DNA of 64,000 nt, taken from Pseudoalteromonas sp. FUC4 (GTDB lineage Bacteria > Pseudomonadota > Gammaproteobacteria > Enterobacterales > Alteromonadaceae). This document shows, piece by piece, positions 1-8,996 of this stretch (positions are counted from its first letter, which is position 1; each line of letters begins with the position of its first letter). The stretch lies in assembly GCF_008370255.1 (NCBI RefSeq), contig NZ_SEUI01000003.1:97025-161024 (forward strand). The letters run 5' to 3'. The notes beneath the pieces were generated by a model. The model was not told the origin of the DNA. It did not search any database and saw only the letters and a list, made by a program, of their open reading frames with translations. The position numbers were made by a program, and so were the translations under genes.

Positions 1-2
1 CG

Positions 3-590
3 CGTTCTTATAGCAAGTTAGTTATAGAGGAGAGCGCTCGTTTATTAACGTATTTTGGTGCTGAGGTTAAAATTTTTAACCCTGAAGGTTTACCTCAAAC
101 CGATAGTGAAGATGAGTCGCACCCTAAAGTACAAGAGTTGCGAGATTTGATGCTCTGGTCAGAAGGGCAGGTGTGGTGCTCGCCAGAACGACATGGCTCA
201 ATGACGAGTATATTCAAAAACCAAATAGATTGGATCCCTCTTAATTTAGGTGGTGTAAGGCCAACGCAAGGTAAAACATTAGCTGTGTTACAAGTTTGTG
301 GCGGCTCGCAATCATTCAATGTGGTGAACCAACTACGAGTATTAGGGCGTTGGATGCGTATGGTCACAATACCTAATCAGTCGTCAGTGCCACAAGCCCA
401 TTTAGAATTTGAGGAAAATGGACGTATGAAACCTTCCGCGCTCTATAATCGGATTGTTGATGTTATGGAGGAGCTAATGAAGTTTACTTTATTATTACGA
501 GATCAAAAAGATTACTTTATAGATCGCTATTCTGAACGTGTGGAATCTGCAGAAGAGCTTAGCCAACGCGTTAATCAGCGTTCTATTTAG
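3..590 (+). CDS. arsH: ArsH, NADPH-dependent FMN reductase-like arsenic resistance protein (5' end missing)
   Basis: The reading frame is open from base 3 to the TAG at 588-590, so the N-terminus lies outside the window. The visible 195 residues include the phosphate-binding type motif SPERHGSMT, a following KNQIDW segment and [18 protein letters not shown], all characteristic of ArsH flavoproteins. ArsH is a cytosolic NADPH:FMN oxidoreductase that in several bacteria oxidises organoarsenicals. The efflux pump gene begins 10 bases after its stop and arsC follows, so the three form an ars operon. An internal ATG at 138 opens a shorter frame, but the homologous residues before it show it is not the start. 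Confidence 0.9.
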   Translation, partial: RSYSKLVIEESARLLTYFGAEVKIFNPEGLPQTDSEDESHPKVQELRDLMLWSEGQVWCSPERHGSMTSIFKNQIDWIPLNLGGVRPTQGKTLAVLQVCGGSQSFNVVNQLRVLGRWMRMVTIPNQSSVPQAHLEFEENGRMKPSALYNRIVDVMEELMKFTLLLRDQKDYFIDRYSERVESAEELSQRVNQRSI

Positions 591-599
591 AGGAATGTA

Positions 600-1615
600 A
601 TGGGATTATTTGAACGATATTTATCAGTTTGGGCTGCGTTGGCGATTACTGTAGGGGTTGTTGCTGGCTCAATAGTGCCGGAGCTTTTTAACGTTATAGC
701 AGGTTTAGAATACGCTCACGTTAACTTAGTTATTGCTGTACTTATTTGGTTAATGATTTACCCAATGATGGTACAAATAGATTTTTCGTCAATTAAAGAC
801 GTGGGTAAAAAACCAAAAGGATTATTACTAACCGTTGTACTTAATTGGCTTATTAAACCATTTACAATGGCGTTTTTAGGTTGGCTATTTTTTAAGGGTA
901 TATTTGCAGACTGGGTCGACCCAAAAACTGCAACTGAGTATATTGCAGGCATGATTTTACTGGGCGTTGCGCCATGTACTGCAATGGTATTTATATGGAG
1001 CCAACTGACTAAAGGCGATGCTAACTATACGCTAGTGCAGGTATCTATTAACGATATTATTATGATATTTGCATTTGCACCTATAGCGGGTTTATTGCTG
1101 GGTGTAACCGATATAACAGTACCATGGGATACGTTATTTTTATCTGTGGTGTTATATGTACTTATACCGTTAATTTTAGGTGCGATTACGCGTAAAAAGC
1201 TAGATAAAGTCAGTGATCATTCTAAACTCAATCGCTTTTTAAGCATTATGAAACCCTATTCTATTGTGGGCTTATTAGCAACTGTCGCTTTATTATTTGG
1301 TTTTCAGTCACAAACAATTTTAGCTAATCCCGAAGCGATTATACTTATAGCTATTCCGCTGCTCATTCAGACTTACGGTATTTTTGCTATTGCTTATTTT
1401 GCCGCAAAAAAAATGAAGTTAGAGCACAATATCGCTGCGCCGGCATGCATGATTGCAACATCTAACTTTTTGAGTTAGCGGTTGCCGTTGCTATATCATT
1501 GTTTGGATTACATTCAGGAGCTGCTCTTGCAACTGTTGTAGGTGTGTTAGTTGAAGTACCTGTAATGCTTAGCTTAGTGTGGTTTGCAAATAGAACGCGT
1601 CATTGGTTTAAATAA
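600..1615 (+). pseudogene. acr3: ACR3-family arsenite efflux permease, interrupted by a -1 frameshift
   Basis: This is a ten-helix-type arsenite/H+ antiporter of the ACR3 (BASS superfamily) group in the inner membrane. It has a good Shine-Dalgarno (GAGGA, 590-594) before ATG 600. Family motifs include [15 protein letters not shown] and the late helix ACMIATSNF. The frame hits TAG at 1476-1478 after 292 residues, immediately after TSNF. If the T run at 1467-1471 had six T instead of five, it would continue as [19 protein letters not shown] and run to TAA 1613-1615 with a normal ACR3 end. The break therefore removes the final helix or helices. It is either a real inactivating deletion in a homopolymer or a sequencing error. 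Neighbours arsH and arsC support the role. Confidence 0.88.
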
Positions 1616-1630
1616 AGGGAGAAATTAGCT

Positions 1631-2035
1631 GTGATTGTTATACATCATAACCCAGATTGTGGAACTTCTCGTAATGTATTAAACATTATTAAAGCCTCAG
1701 GCTATGAGCCTGTCGTAATAGAATATCTCAAAGAAGGTTGGACAAAACCTCAGTTATTAGGACTGTTTTCAGCTGCAAACCTTACCGTTAAGGCGGCACT
1801 TCGAGTAACAAAGTCTCCAGCTAAAGAACTAGGTTTATTAGAGGAGAGTGTAACGGATGATACTATTTTAGAGGCTATGCTTGAGCATCCGATATTAGTT
1901 AATAGACCGATTGTTTGTACTATAAAAGGTATAAAGCTTTGTCGGCCTAGCGAAACCGTTCTGGACTTATTAGAAAGGCACCCAGTAGGCGAGTTTTACA
2001 AAGAGGATGGTCAGGCGCTCTCCAATTTGAGTTGA
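1631..2035 (+). CDS. arsC: Arsenate reductase ArsC (glutaredoxin-coupled type)
   Basis: The 134-residue protein begins with a GTG codon preceded by AAAGGGAG at about 1613-1620. It carries the NPDCGTSR loop with catalytic Cys at about residue 10. It also has the VTKSPAKELGL segment and the LVNRPIVCT strand with the conserved Arg of the ArsC/Spx family. It reduces arsenate to arsenite in the cytosol using glutaredoxin and glutathione. Length is normal for the family (about 140). It is the last gene of the arsH-acr3-arsC group, 15 bases after the restored end of acr3. With acr3 broken, arsenite made here would lack its dedicated exporter unless another exists. Confidence 0.92.
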   Translation: MIVIHHNPDCGTSRNVLNIIKASGYEPVVIEYLKEGWTKPQLLGLFSAANLTVKAALRVTKSPAKELGLLEESVTDDTILEAMLEHPILVNRPIVCTIKGIKLCRPSETVLDLLERHPVGEFYKEDGQALSNLS

Positions 2036-2198
2036 TCTATTTAGATAATATAAGGAGTTGTTATTACTTTGTAAGTTCTCGTTTATTTTGGACTTTTTTG
2101 TTTTGTACTATTAATAAGCGTTTAAACTTAGTTTAGAGCCTTGTGCTTCTATAGATATTGAACAACACTTTAGTCAATAATTTAACGAGTGGCAGGCT

Positions 2199-3875
2199 AT
2201 GCAAAAGATTAAACTCTGGCTTTTAAAGCACTTCAAAGGCATCTCTTTTGTTTTATTTTTGATGATGCTTATTAGTTTTAATTTCATTTTGAATGATGCA
2301 TTACATCAAAAAGTACATGTTTCTGGGCAGCAGTTTGTTAAACAGGTTTTTGAATTAAATTTATCTCCTTCTATAAATAATGATGTGCTGATCGCATTAG
2401 CTAAAAGTGAAGGTTTTATGTTGGAAGTGCAAAGATATACAGAGGACTTTAGACCGTTAATAAGTTTAGAACGTGAAGTTTTTACTTATAAAACACTAAG
2501 TTTGAACCTCTATCATTATCCAGCCTGGGTAACACAAAGTTACTTATTTTTACTATTAAACTTGATCATATTAGGTGCTGTTAACTGGTCATATCGCTGG
2601 TGGAGGTTACTAACAGTAAACCATAAAGTAGCACTTAAAAATCAAGTTATACAACCCACTAAAACAACTCAAAAAAAACAGAAAAAAACTCAGCTAATTA
2701 AACAAGTGAAAAGCTGCGAGCTAAGCTCTTTATATGGGGCTAATGCAGTATCACATAGTTTATTTTTACTTATTGAGTGTGATTGTAACGTTGATAAAAA
2801 AGCCAGTTTTAAAGTATTAATTACTAAAAAATTGACCGAACTTAAAGGTGCGTCAGTAAAAGAACTAAATTCTAGTTACTTAGCTGTCACCTTACCAAAT
2901 ATCCCTATTAATGAATTAGATAGCTATATAGAAAAACTCCATAAAAATTTGTTTTTAATATGTCAAAATCATCAAAAAAATATTACCCATAAAGATATTA
3001 AAATAGGTGCGTGTGATTATCAAATAGGCGCTGACCAAGTTACAGTTTATCAGTTAGCAAAATCAGCACTCGTGTTATCGCAAAGCAATTTATTACAGCA
3101 CTGTCATCGCTTAGCGTTAAATCATTGCCAAGAAAAACTACTCCCTAGTAAGCAAGCTATCGAAAAAATTAAAAAAAATAAGTTTATATTATTCTTTCAA
3201 CCTTTATTCGAACTCTCTAGTGGAGATATTTTACAGCATGAGGCTCTTATTAGGGTTAGGCATAGCCAACTTGGTTTACTGGCTGCTCGTTATTTTATTA
3301 AGCAAGTTTATAGTAATCAAGACGCTTTAATATTAGATAAAGCTGTAATAACACAAGTTAAAAAGCTTATACTGAGTGAGCCTTCAGCTTTGACCGTTAG
3401 TATAAATCTACATCCTAAAAATTGGTTTAATAATGCATTTTGGGAATGGGTAACTAATCAAATGGCAGAGCTTAAATTAAATGCTAAATTACAATTTGAA
3501 ATAAGTGAAATAGAATTTTTTACTCATAGAAAGTTGCTAACTAATGCGCTTAATGTAATCAAAAAAGTCCATTCACACATTATAATTGATAATATTAAAA
3601 GTAGTGAAAAAGTAGCCATGTTAGTTGGTTACAGCCAAGTGTGTGGGCTTAAATTATCATACGAACTTGTTCATTTATTAAATGAAAACACTCAAAATCA
3701 AAAGAAAATAAAAAAAATAGTAGAAGCGGCGAATCTTTTAAATCTACCCGTGTATGCGGTTGGTGTAGAGACTCAAAAAGAGCTATTTACCCTTGATAAA
3801 TTGGGAGTGGCAGGGGCTCAAGGCTTTTACTTTTCAGAACCCCTTCAAGAGTTTACGCAAGCGGTATTTAATTAA
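2199..3875 (+). CDS. csrD: CsrD/MshH-like membrane protein with degenerate GGDEF and EAL domains
   Basis: The 558-residue protein has two N-terminal membrane segments (about 13-31 and 110-130) bracketing a periplasmic part. A poorly conserved GGDEF-like region (about 165-310) lacks the GGDEF signature, and an EAL-like domain (about 320-555) follows. In the EAL part, EALIRV, a metal-type Asn in SINLHP, FEISE and a final QGFYFSEPL survive. The usual DDFG reads IDNIKSS, the KID reads KLS and AEGVE reads AVGVE, so phosphodiesterase activity is unlikely. CsrD (MshH in Vibrio) is an inactive GGDEF-EAL protein that promotes RNase E decay of CsrB-type RNAs, and it is classically encoded beside the msh operon. 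Position and degeneracy both support that call. It is shorter than E. coli CsrD (about 646). Confidence 0.68.
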   Translation: MQKIKLWLLKHFKGISFVLFLMMLISFNFILNDALHQKVHVSGQQFVKQVFELNLSPSINNDVLIALAKSEGFMLEVQRYTEDFRPLISLEREVFTYKTLSLNLYHYPAWVTQSYLFLLLNLIILGAVNWSYRWWRLLTVNHKVALKNQVIQPTKTTQKKQKKTQLIKQVKSCELSSLYGANAVSHSLFLLIECDCNVDKKASFKVLITKKLTELKGASVKELNSSYLAVTLPNIPINELDSYIEKLHKNLFLICQNHQKNITHKDIKIGACDYQIGADQVTVYQLAKSALVLSQSNLLQHCHRLALNHCQEKLLPSKQAIEKIKKNKFILFFQPLFELSSGDILQHEALIRVRHSQLGLLAARYFIKQVYSNQDALILDKAVITQVKKLILSEPSALTVSINLHPKNWFNNAFWEWVTNQMAELKLNAKLQFEISEIEFFTHRKLLTNALNVIKKVHSHIIIDNIKSSEKVAMLVGYSQVCGLKLSYELVHLLNENTQNQKKIKKIVEAANLLNLPVYAVGVETQKELFTLDKLGVAGAQGFYFSEPLQEFTQAVFN

Positions 3876-4780
3876 ATTAACCCTCTGTATTTAAGACCAT
3901 TTAGCCCCTGAAGCCCGCCAGTATGAATAGCTATAATTTGACTCCCGGATAGGAAATAATCTTGTTCAATAAGCTGCCATAATGCATACATCATTTTTCC
4001 ACTATAAATAGGCTCAAGCGGTAAATTATAAGTGCGGCCCATATCTTGGCAAAACTGCCATAACTCAGGTGAAAACTTACCATAGCCACCACCATGAAAC
4101 TCTGTAAGTAACTGCCAGTTGTTTTGGCTTTTGGCTTTGCTACTTAGTTTTTTAATTTCTTCATTTAAATAATCAGCTTGTTTTAATACAGCAATGCCTA
4201 TTATTTGAGTTGTTGATGAGCTACCTTCGATCAATCCAGCAAGCGTGCCACCACTGCCTGTGGGGCAAACTAAGTAGTTATGCTCAGGTAGGCTTTGTAC
4301 TAACTCTTTACACCCTAATAAGGCGTGCTCATTTGTACCACCTTCAGGAATTATATAAGCATTGGGGAAGCGCTCTTGTAAAGCATTAAGGTAATCGGTG
4401 TCGTGGCGTTTTCGATATTCTATACGGTTAACAACATGTAGGTGCATACCACAATGTTTTGCAAACTGAATTGTCGGATTGTTGTTATCAAGTTTTGGCC
4501 CGCGAATAATTGCATGTGTTTTAATGCCAAATTCTTTTCCTGCTGCTGCGCAGGCGTGAATATGGTTTGAGAACGCGCCACCAAAAGTAAGTAGTTCTGT
4601 TTTATTTATCTTTTGCATATGCGCTAAATTATATTTTAATTTACGCCATTTGTTACCACTTATTAGCGGATGTAGTAGATCGTCACGTTTTACACCTAAA
4701 TAAATATTTCTCTTTTTTAGAAACGTTGTATCTATTTGTTGAATATGGTTATTTTCGTTTATTTTGAATGATTTATGCAT
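3872..4780 (-). CDS. PLP-dependent ACC deaminase / D-cysteine desulfhydrase family protein
   Basis: The 302-residue protein of fold-type II PLP enzymes shows the lysine motif SGNKWRKLKYNL (Schiff-base Lys), GGAFSNHIHA (Asn contacting PLP) and the phosphate-binding loop PTGSGGTLAG. The IIPEGGTNEHALLG stretch is typical of the 1-aminocyclopropane-1-carboxylate deaminase/D-cysteine desulfhydrase group. The substrate cannot be told from sequence; D-cysteine desulfhydrase activity is more usual than true ACC deaminase in gammaproteobacteria. It is transcribed towards csrD, and the two coding regions overlap by four bases at their stop codons (3872-3875). It separates csrD from mshI and diverges from mshI. 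Its upstream region shows only a weak ribosome-binding sequence. Confidence 0.85.
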   Translation of the reverse strand: MHKSFKINENNHIQQIDTTFLKKRNIYLGVKRDDLLHPLISGNKWRKLKYNLAHMQKINKTELLTFGGAFSNHIHACAAAGKEFGIKTHAIIRGPKLDNNNPTIQFAKHCGMHLHVVNRIEYRKRHDTDYLNALQERFPNAYIIPEGGTNEHALLGCKELVQSLPEHNYLVCPTGSGGTLAGLIEGSSSTTQIIGIAVLKQADYLNEEIKKLSSKAKSQNNWQLLTEFHGGGYGKFSPELWQFCQDMGRTYNLPLEPIYSGKMMYALWQLIEQDYFLSGSQIIAIHTGGLQGLNGLKYRGLI

Positions 4781-4857
4781 ATTTATTAGTTTTCAACTTG
4801 GCAAAATAATTAAAATGTACGACACTTGGTTAATACATAATTAACAATAGTAGCTAT

Positions 4858-5781
4858 ATGAAAGAAAAGCTGTTTTCTTGGTTAAATCGTAGTTTAGATC
4901 CTAATACAGCTATTGGTGTTGCAACGTATGCAGATACTGTAAACGCAGTATGTTTAAAAAAACAACGCGACCAATGGATGGTGCATAGTTCACATAGTGT
5001 AAATGTATCTGAGCAAACCGATTATACCGCTGCTATTGTTGCTTGCACAAATCAAGTTTCTACTGACGTGTGTGCAGTAAATTTAGTTGTGCCACACTAT
5101 TTTTATCAAATAGTGCAAATGGATAAACCAAACCTTAGTGATGAAGAAATCATCCAGTCACTCCCTTGGACTACAAAAGATTTAGTTGATATAGCACCTG
5201 AAAACATAGTTGCTGACTTTATTGATTACCCAATAACGTTACCAATGCAAAGCAGCAAAATGAATGTATTTATTACTAATAAGCTTCAGCTACTTCCGTT
5301 TATAGATAGTTTTGAGCAAACCAAGCCAGTTTTGCGTGCAATGACCTCCGAAGAGATGATTTTAGTTACCTTGTTTGGCGCATATAAAGAAGCTCATATG
5401 TTGATTGTGCAACATGTTAATCTTGAGCCTCGAATCTTAATTATTCGTAATGGACAATTAGTATTAGCTAGACGATTAAACGGTTTTTTAGGTATTTCTG
5501 ATATAGATCAAAATCAAGAATTAGTAGAAGCGTTAGGATTAGAAATTCAACGTTCAATGGACTTTTTTGAAAGCCAGCTCAAGCAACCGCCAATTCGAAG
5601 TATTCAGCTACAGTGCGATGATTTATCGTCATTAACTCTTAGGGCCGGTCTTGCAGAGTTTTTACAAGTAAAGGTTGTAGATTTTGCGCCCAATTTAGAA
5701 TTAGCAAAGCAATTAGAACCTAACTTCTATTACGCACTTGGTGCAGCCTATCAATTAACCGATCCGGAGTCTGTGCTATGA
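4858..5781 (+). CDS. mshI: MSHA biogenesis protein MshI (PilM-like)
   Basis: First gene of the MSHA pilus operon, 307 residues. The protein resembles PilM/GspL cytoplasmic actin-like domains. It has an early IGVATYADTVNAV strand, a central EEMILVTLFGAY helix and a late segment ending with YALGAAYQLTDPES, as in PilM-type proteins. It is expected to sit on the cytoplasmic face of the inner membrane and bind the short N-terminal tail of the next protein. The ATG at 4858 follows an AT-rich 77 bp gap that must contain the operon promoter and the promoter of the divergent PLP enzyme gene. It overlaps the next gene by four bases (ATGA). Confidence 0.85.
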   Translation: MKEKLFSWLNRSLDPNTAIGVATYADTVNAVCLKKQRDQWMVHSSHSVNVSEQTDYTAAIVACTNQVSTDVCAVNLVVPHYFYQIVQMDKPNLSDEEIIQSLPWTTKDLVDIAPENIVADFIDYPITLPMQSSKMNVFITNKLQLLPFIDSFEQTKPVLRAMTSEEMILVTLFGAYKEAHMLIVQHVNLEPRILIIRNGQLVLARRLNGFLGISDIDQNQELVEALGLEIQRSMDFFESQLKQPPIRSIQLQCDDLSSLTLRAGLAEFLQVKVVDFAPNLELAKQLEPNFYYALGAAYQLTDPESVL

Positions 5782-6377
5782 AAACCCGGATTAATTTTTA
5801 TCAAAAAACCTTACGAGTACGGCGAGATCCAGTCCCTTTGTCGGGAATGATTACACTGTGGTTAGGTGCGCTATTAATTATTGCAATCACGTGGGCTTTT
5901 TATAGTTATAAAGCCTATTCAAGTGAGCTTGATTTAGAACAAAATAGGCAATACCTCAAGCAAGGGAAAGCTCAGTTAGAAGCTGTAAAACAACAGCTAG
6001 CAGAGAAACAAAATAAAACACTATTCATTAATGAGCTAAAAGCACTCCAGCAAGAGGTTTTACACAAACAGCAAATATTTAGCTATTTAGAGCAAAGCTC
6101 AGATCAATCTGCCACCGATTACTCTCAAGTAATGCAAGATTTAGCAAAGTATCACGAACCTAGTATTTGGCTTACACATATCAAATTTGTAGGGCAAAGT
6201 GTAACTCTTCAAGGACAAACGTCTCAGTCAAAATCTTTGCCTATATGGTTTGATAATTTAAAACTGTCATCATTTTTTATCAATAAAGAATTTTCAGTTT
6301 TAGAGCTATCGACACAAGACGGTGTAAGTAAATTTAATGTGGCGACAGACCTTAGTGATAAGAGCGTTAAGCAATGA
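5778..6377 (+). CDS. mshI2: PilN-like MSHA biogenesis protein (MshI2)
   Basis: The 199-residue bitopic inner-membrane protein has a short cytoplasmic N-terminus containing INFYQKTLR (the INLY-like PilM-binding motif of PilN proteins). One membrane helix (about 25-45) and a coiled-coil stretch rich in Gln and Glu (about 50-100) follow, then a small periplasmic alpha/beta domain with the pattern WLTHIKFVGQSVTLQGQT. It is the PilN equivalent and should pair with the PilO-like MshJ. It overlaps mshI and mshJ by four bases each, implying translational coupling. Some annotations simply call it a PilN-domain protein. Confidence 0.82.
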   Translation: MKTRINFYQKTLRVRRDPVPLSGMITLWLGALLIIAITWAFYSYKAYSSELDLEQNRQYLKQGKAQLEAVKQQLAEKQNKTLFINELKALQQEVLHKQQIFSYLEQSSDQSATDYSQVMQDLAKYHEPSIWLTHIKFVGQSVTLQGQTSQSKSLPIWFDNLKLSSFFINKEFSVLELSTQDGVSKFNVATDLSDKSVKQ

Positions 6378-7048
6378 GCAAAAAAGACAAAGGTTGGCCT
6401 ATTTGGGCAAAGTATCGAGCACAATTTGCATCGCTTCAAAAGCGTGAGAAGTACTCTACTGTATTTGTTGGTTTATTCATGGTGATTTACCTAGGCCTGT
6501 GGTTTGTTATTTTTCCACAGCAAGACGAAGTTGCTCATATTCGTTCTGAACAAAATATTGCGCTACAGGAGTTGCAGCAAATAAATGCTCAACTCTCTAT
6601 GTTAAATCAAGCACTTAATCACGATTACACTAAAGTATTACGCGGTCAAATAGCACAGACAAGAAATAAGCTAGAGGAAATAAATAATCAGCTTAATAGT
6701 TTTAGCCAAGGCTTTGTTGCTGCTAAAAATGTACCTACTGTTTTAAAAGATTTACTCGTAGATAGTAACGATGTGAGAGTTAGTAACTTTAATGTAAAGC
6801 CTGCACAGGCTATAGATGTTGAAAAATTGGGTGAGCATGATACGCAAACACTATTTTTTGAGCATCAGATGGTGGTTACTTTAGAAGGTAGTTATTTTAG
6901 CTTACAAAAATATTTAGCAGCATTAAAAAATAACCAAGAAAAATTGTTAATACAAGAGTTCAGTTATCAGGTAATAACGTACCCACAAGCTGAGCTAACT
7001 TTACAAATTGCTACAGTGAGCGCTAATGAAAAATTCATCGCGTTATAA
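6374..7048 (+). CDS. mshJ: MSHA biogenesis protein MshJ (PilO-like)
   Basis: The 224-residue protein has a cytoplasmic tail, one transmembrane helix (about 28-48, with LFMVIYLGLWFVIF) and a long coiled coil (about 55-110). Its C-terminal periplasmic ferredoxin-like domain contains VTLEGSYFSLQKYLAAL, the usual PilO/GspM signature strand-helix. It is part of the inner-membrane alignment complex linking MshI/I2 to the secretin through MshK. The last 23 bases overlap the start of mshK in another frame. Confidence 0.83.
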   Translation: MSKKDKGWPIWAKYRAQFASLQKREKYSTVFVGLFMVIYLGLWFVIFPQQDEVAHIRSEQNIALQELQQINAQLSMLNQALNHDYTKVLRGQIAQTRNKLEEINNQLNSFSQGFVAAKNVPTVLKDLLVDSNDVRVSNFNVKPAQAIDVEKLGEHDTQTLFFEHQMVVTLEGSYFSLQKYLAALKNNQEKLLIQEFSYQVITYPQAELTLQIATVSANEKFIAL

Positions 7049-7352
7049 TTTATGTTTTTTATTACTTTTGTTTACTTTCGCACCTAGTGCATTAGCGCAA
7101 TTACGTGATCCTACTCAACCAAATATGTATGTAAATAACAACAAGAATATACCTCAAAACACAGAACTTAAATTGCAATCTATTATTAAAAACAGTACAG
7201 CGTTTAAGGCTATTATTTCTGGCCATATTTATCGAGTTGGTGATGCTGTAGACGATTTTCGGGTGCTAAGCATTGACTCAAAGCAGGTTGTGTTAGCAAA
7301 TGACGATAAACAAATAAAATTAGAATTATATGACTATGAAATTAAAAAATAA
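7026..7352 (+). CDS. mshK: MSHA biogenesis protein MshK (PilP-like)
   Basis: The 108-residue exported protein has a cleavable-type signal peptide (about 1-25, ending ALA-QL). LRDPTQP follows directly, the start of the mature PilP/GspC-HR-like domain in MshK proteins. The small beta domain includes LQSIIKNSTAFKAIISG and YRVGDAVDDFRVLSI, the typical binding motif found in PilP and GspC. It is the periplasmic link between the PilNO-like pair and the secretin MshL. It starts inside mshJ (23 bp overlap) and ends inside mshL (23 bp overlap). Confidence 0.83.
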   Translation: MKNSSRYNLCFLLLLFTFAPSALAQLRDPTQPNMYVNNNKNIPQNTELKLQSIIKNSTAFKAIISGHIYRVGDAVDDFRVLSIDSKQVVLANDDKQIKLELYDYEIKK

Positions 7353-8994
7353 TTTATCTTACCCGTGGCTCGTTATTTTATTATTGCCTACATTTTTAAC
7401 TGCGTGCCATAGCTTTAAACCAGGTAAAGAGGTTAAAACGCATATAGAGCAAGAGTTAGCAGCAAAACCAGCAGAGGCTAAAGTAATTGCGCCTCTACAA
7501 ATGCCAAGTGAACTTACACAAAGCTTGTTGTCATCTATAAACAATGACCAAACAATAAGTGATGATTTATCAATCAAGCGTTTTGATGTAGCTGCAAATG
7601 ACATTGAAATAGGTGCTTTTTTTGCAGGTTTAACAGACGATACGCCTTTCAGTGTGGCTGTACACCCAGAGGTAAATGGCACCATTAGTTTAAACCTTAA
7701 AAGCGTGACATTTAACGAAGTTATTGCTGTTATTAAGCGAATGTATCCACTAGATATTGTTAATGAAGGACGAATTGTGCAGGTGCTACCAGCCAAAATG
7801 CGCACAGAAACAATACCTGTAAATTATTTAATGATGCAACGACATGGCCAGTCCACCGTAAGTGTTGTTGCTGGTGGTGTTAGTCAGTTTGCGCAAAGCG
7901 GCAGTGGCTCAAATGGTTCTAGTTCAGGTAATAGCAATCAGCAAAATAGTGAATTCGGAGGTGACAGCCAAAACTTAGATTTAAATGGTTCTCGAATTCA
8001 AACTATCAATAAAAACGACTTTTGGAAAGAATTAGAAGTTGCTCTTAAGTCTTTTATTGGCGCAAATGATGGCCGCTACGTTATTGCTAGCCCACAAGCA
8101 AGTTTGGTTACAGTGAATGCACTGCCAAGTGAAATTAGTCAGTTAAAAGAATTCTTACGCCAAAGCCAAGAAAACCTCCAACGCCAAGTTATTTTAGAAG
8201 CCAAAATAATAGAAGTAACTTTAAAAGACGAGTACCAACAAGGTGTTAATTGGGAGCGTATTTCAAGTGGTTTAGAAGGCGGTATTTCGTTTGCTACAAC
8301 AGCGGGTTCTACTATAAGTAATAGTATTTCTGCAGCCATTGGTGGAGCATCATCGTTAACGATTCAAAAAGGTGATTTTAACGGAGTAATTAACTTGCTC
8401 GAAACGCAAGGTGATGTGCAAATGTTATCTAACCCACGGGTTACCGCTACAAATAATCAAAAAGCAGTTATAAAAGTAGGGCAAGACGAATACTTTGTTA
8501 CCAACGTATCGAGTACTACTGTTACGGGCACATCGACTACAACATCTCCAGAAATTGACTTAACGCCGTTTTTTTCAGGGATTGCATTAGATGTAACGCC
8601 GCAGATTGATAAGTACGGCTCAGTAATTTTACATGTTCACCCTTCGGTTACAGAGACTGAGGAGCAATTAAAAGTAATTACCTTAGACGATCAGCGCTTC
8701 GAATTACCGCTAGCGCAAAGCAACATTCGAGAGTCAGATACCGTTATTCGCGCTCAAAGTGGCGAAATAGTGGTTATTGGTGGTTTGATGCAAACGTCAA
8801 CTCAGGATGAAGAATCCAAAACCCCCGTACTGGGTGATATCCCCATGTTTGGCAACTTATTTAAAAGTATTCGTAAACGCCAAGAGAAAAAAGAGTTGAT
8901 TATCTTAATCAAACCAACCGTTGTTATGCCCGACACATGGAAAAAACAACAAGGTGAAAGTCGTCAGCTTTTAAAAACATGGTATGAAAATTAA
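7330..8994 (+). CDS. mshL: MSHA secretin MshL (outer-membrane lipoprotein)
   Basis: The 554-residue protein begins with a lipoprotein signal peptide whose lipobox is LTAC (Cys at about 26). A secretin N-terminal domain follows (about 90-160, with NDIEIGAFFAGLTDDTPFSV). A low-complexity Ser/Asn/Gly/Gln linker lies near residues 185-215. The secretin beta-barrel domain (about 285-540) has VILEAKIIEVTL, the LSNPRVTATNNQKAVIKVG strand and VVIGGLMQ. It forms the outer-membrane channel for the MSHA fibre. Two ATG codons (7330 and 7336) are possible starts, and neither has a clear ribosome-binding site. Confidence 0.92.
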   Translation: MTMKLKNNLSYPWLVILLLPTFLTACHSFKPGKEVKTHIEQELAAKPAEAKVIAPLQMPSELTQSLLSSINNDQTISDDLSIKRFDVAANDIEIGAFFAGLTDDTPFSVAVHPEVNGTISLNLKSVTFNEVIAVIKRMYPLDIVNEGRIVQVLPAKMRTETIPVNYLMMQRHGQSTVSVVAGGVSQFAQSGSGSNGSSSGNSNQQNSEFGGDSQNLDLNGSRIQTINKNDFWKELEVALKSFIGANDGRYVIASPQASLVTVNALPSEISQLKEFLRQSQENLQRQVILEAKIIEVTLKDEYQQGVNWERISSGLEGGISFATTAGSTISNSISAAIGGASSLTIQKGDFNGVINLLETQGDVQMLSNPRVTATNNQKAVIKVGQDEYFVTNVSSTTVTGTSTTTSPEIDLTPFFSGIALDVTPQIDKYGSVILHVHPSVTETEEQLKVITLDDQRFELPLAQSNIRESDTVIRAQSGEIVVIGGLMQTSTQDEESKTPVLGDIPMFGNLFKSIRKRQEKKELIILIKPTVVMPDTWKKQQGESRQLLKTWYEN

Positions 8995-8996
8995 CT

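Noticed and set aside
7359..7805. Long antisense frame (148 codons) within mshL
   Set aside because: It lies wholly within the secretin gene on the opposite strand, has no family signature and no ribosome-binding site.
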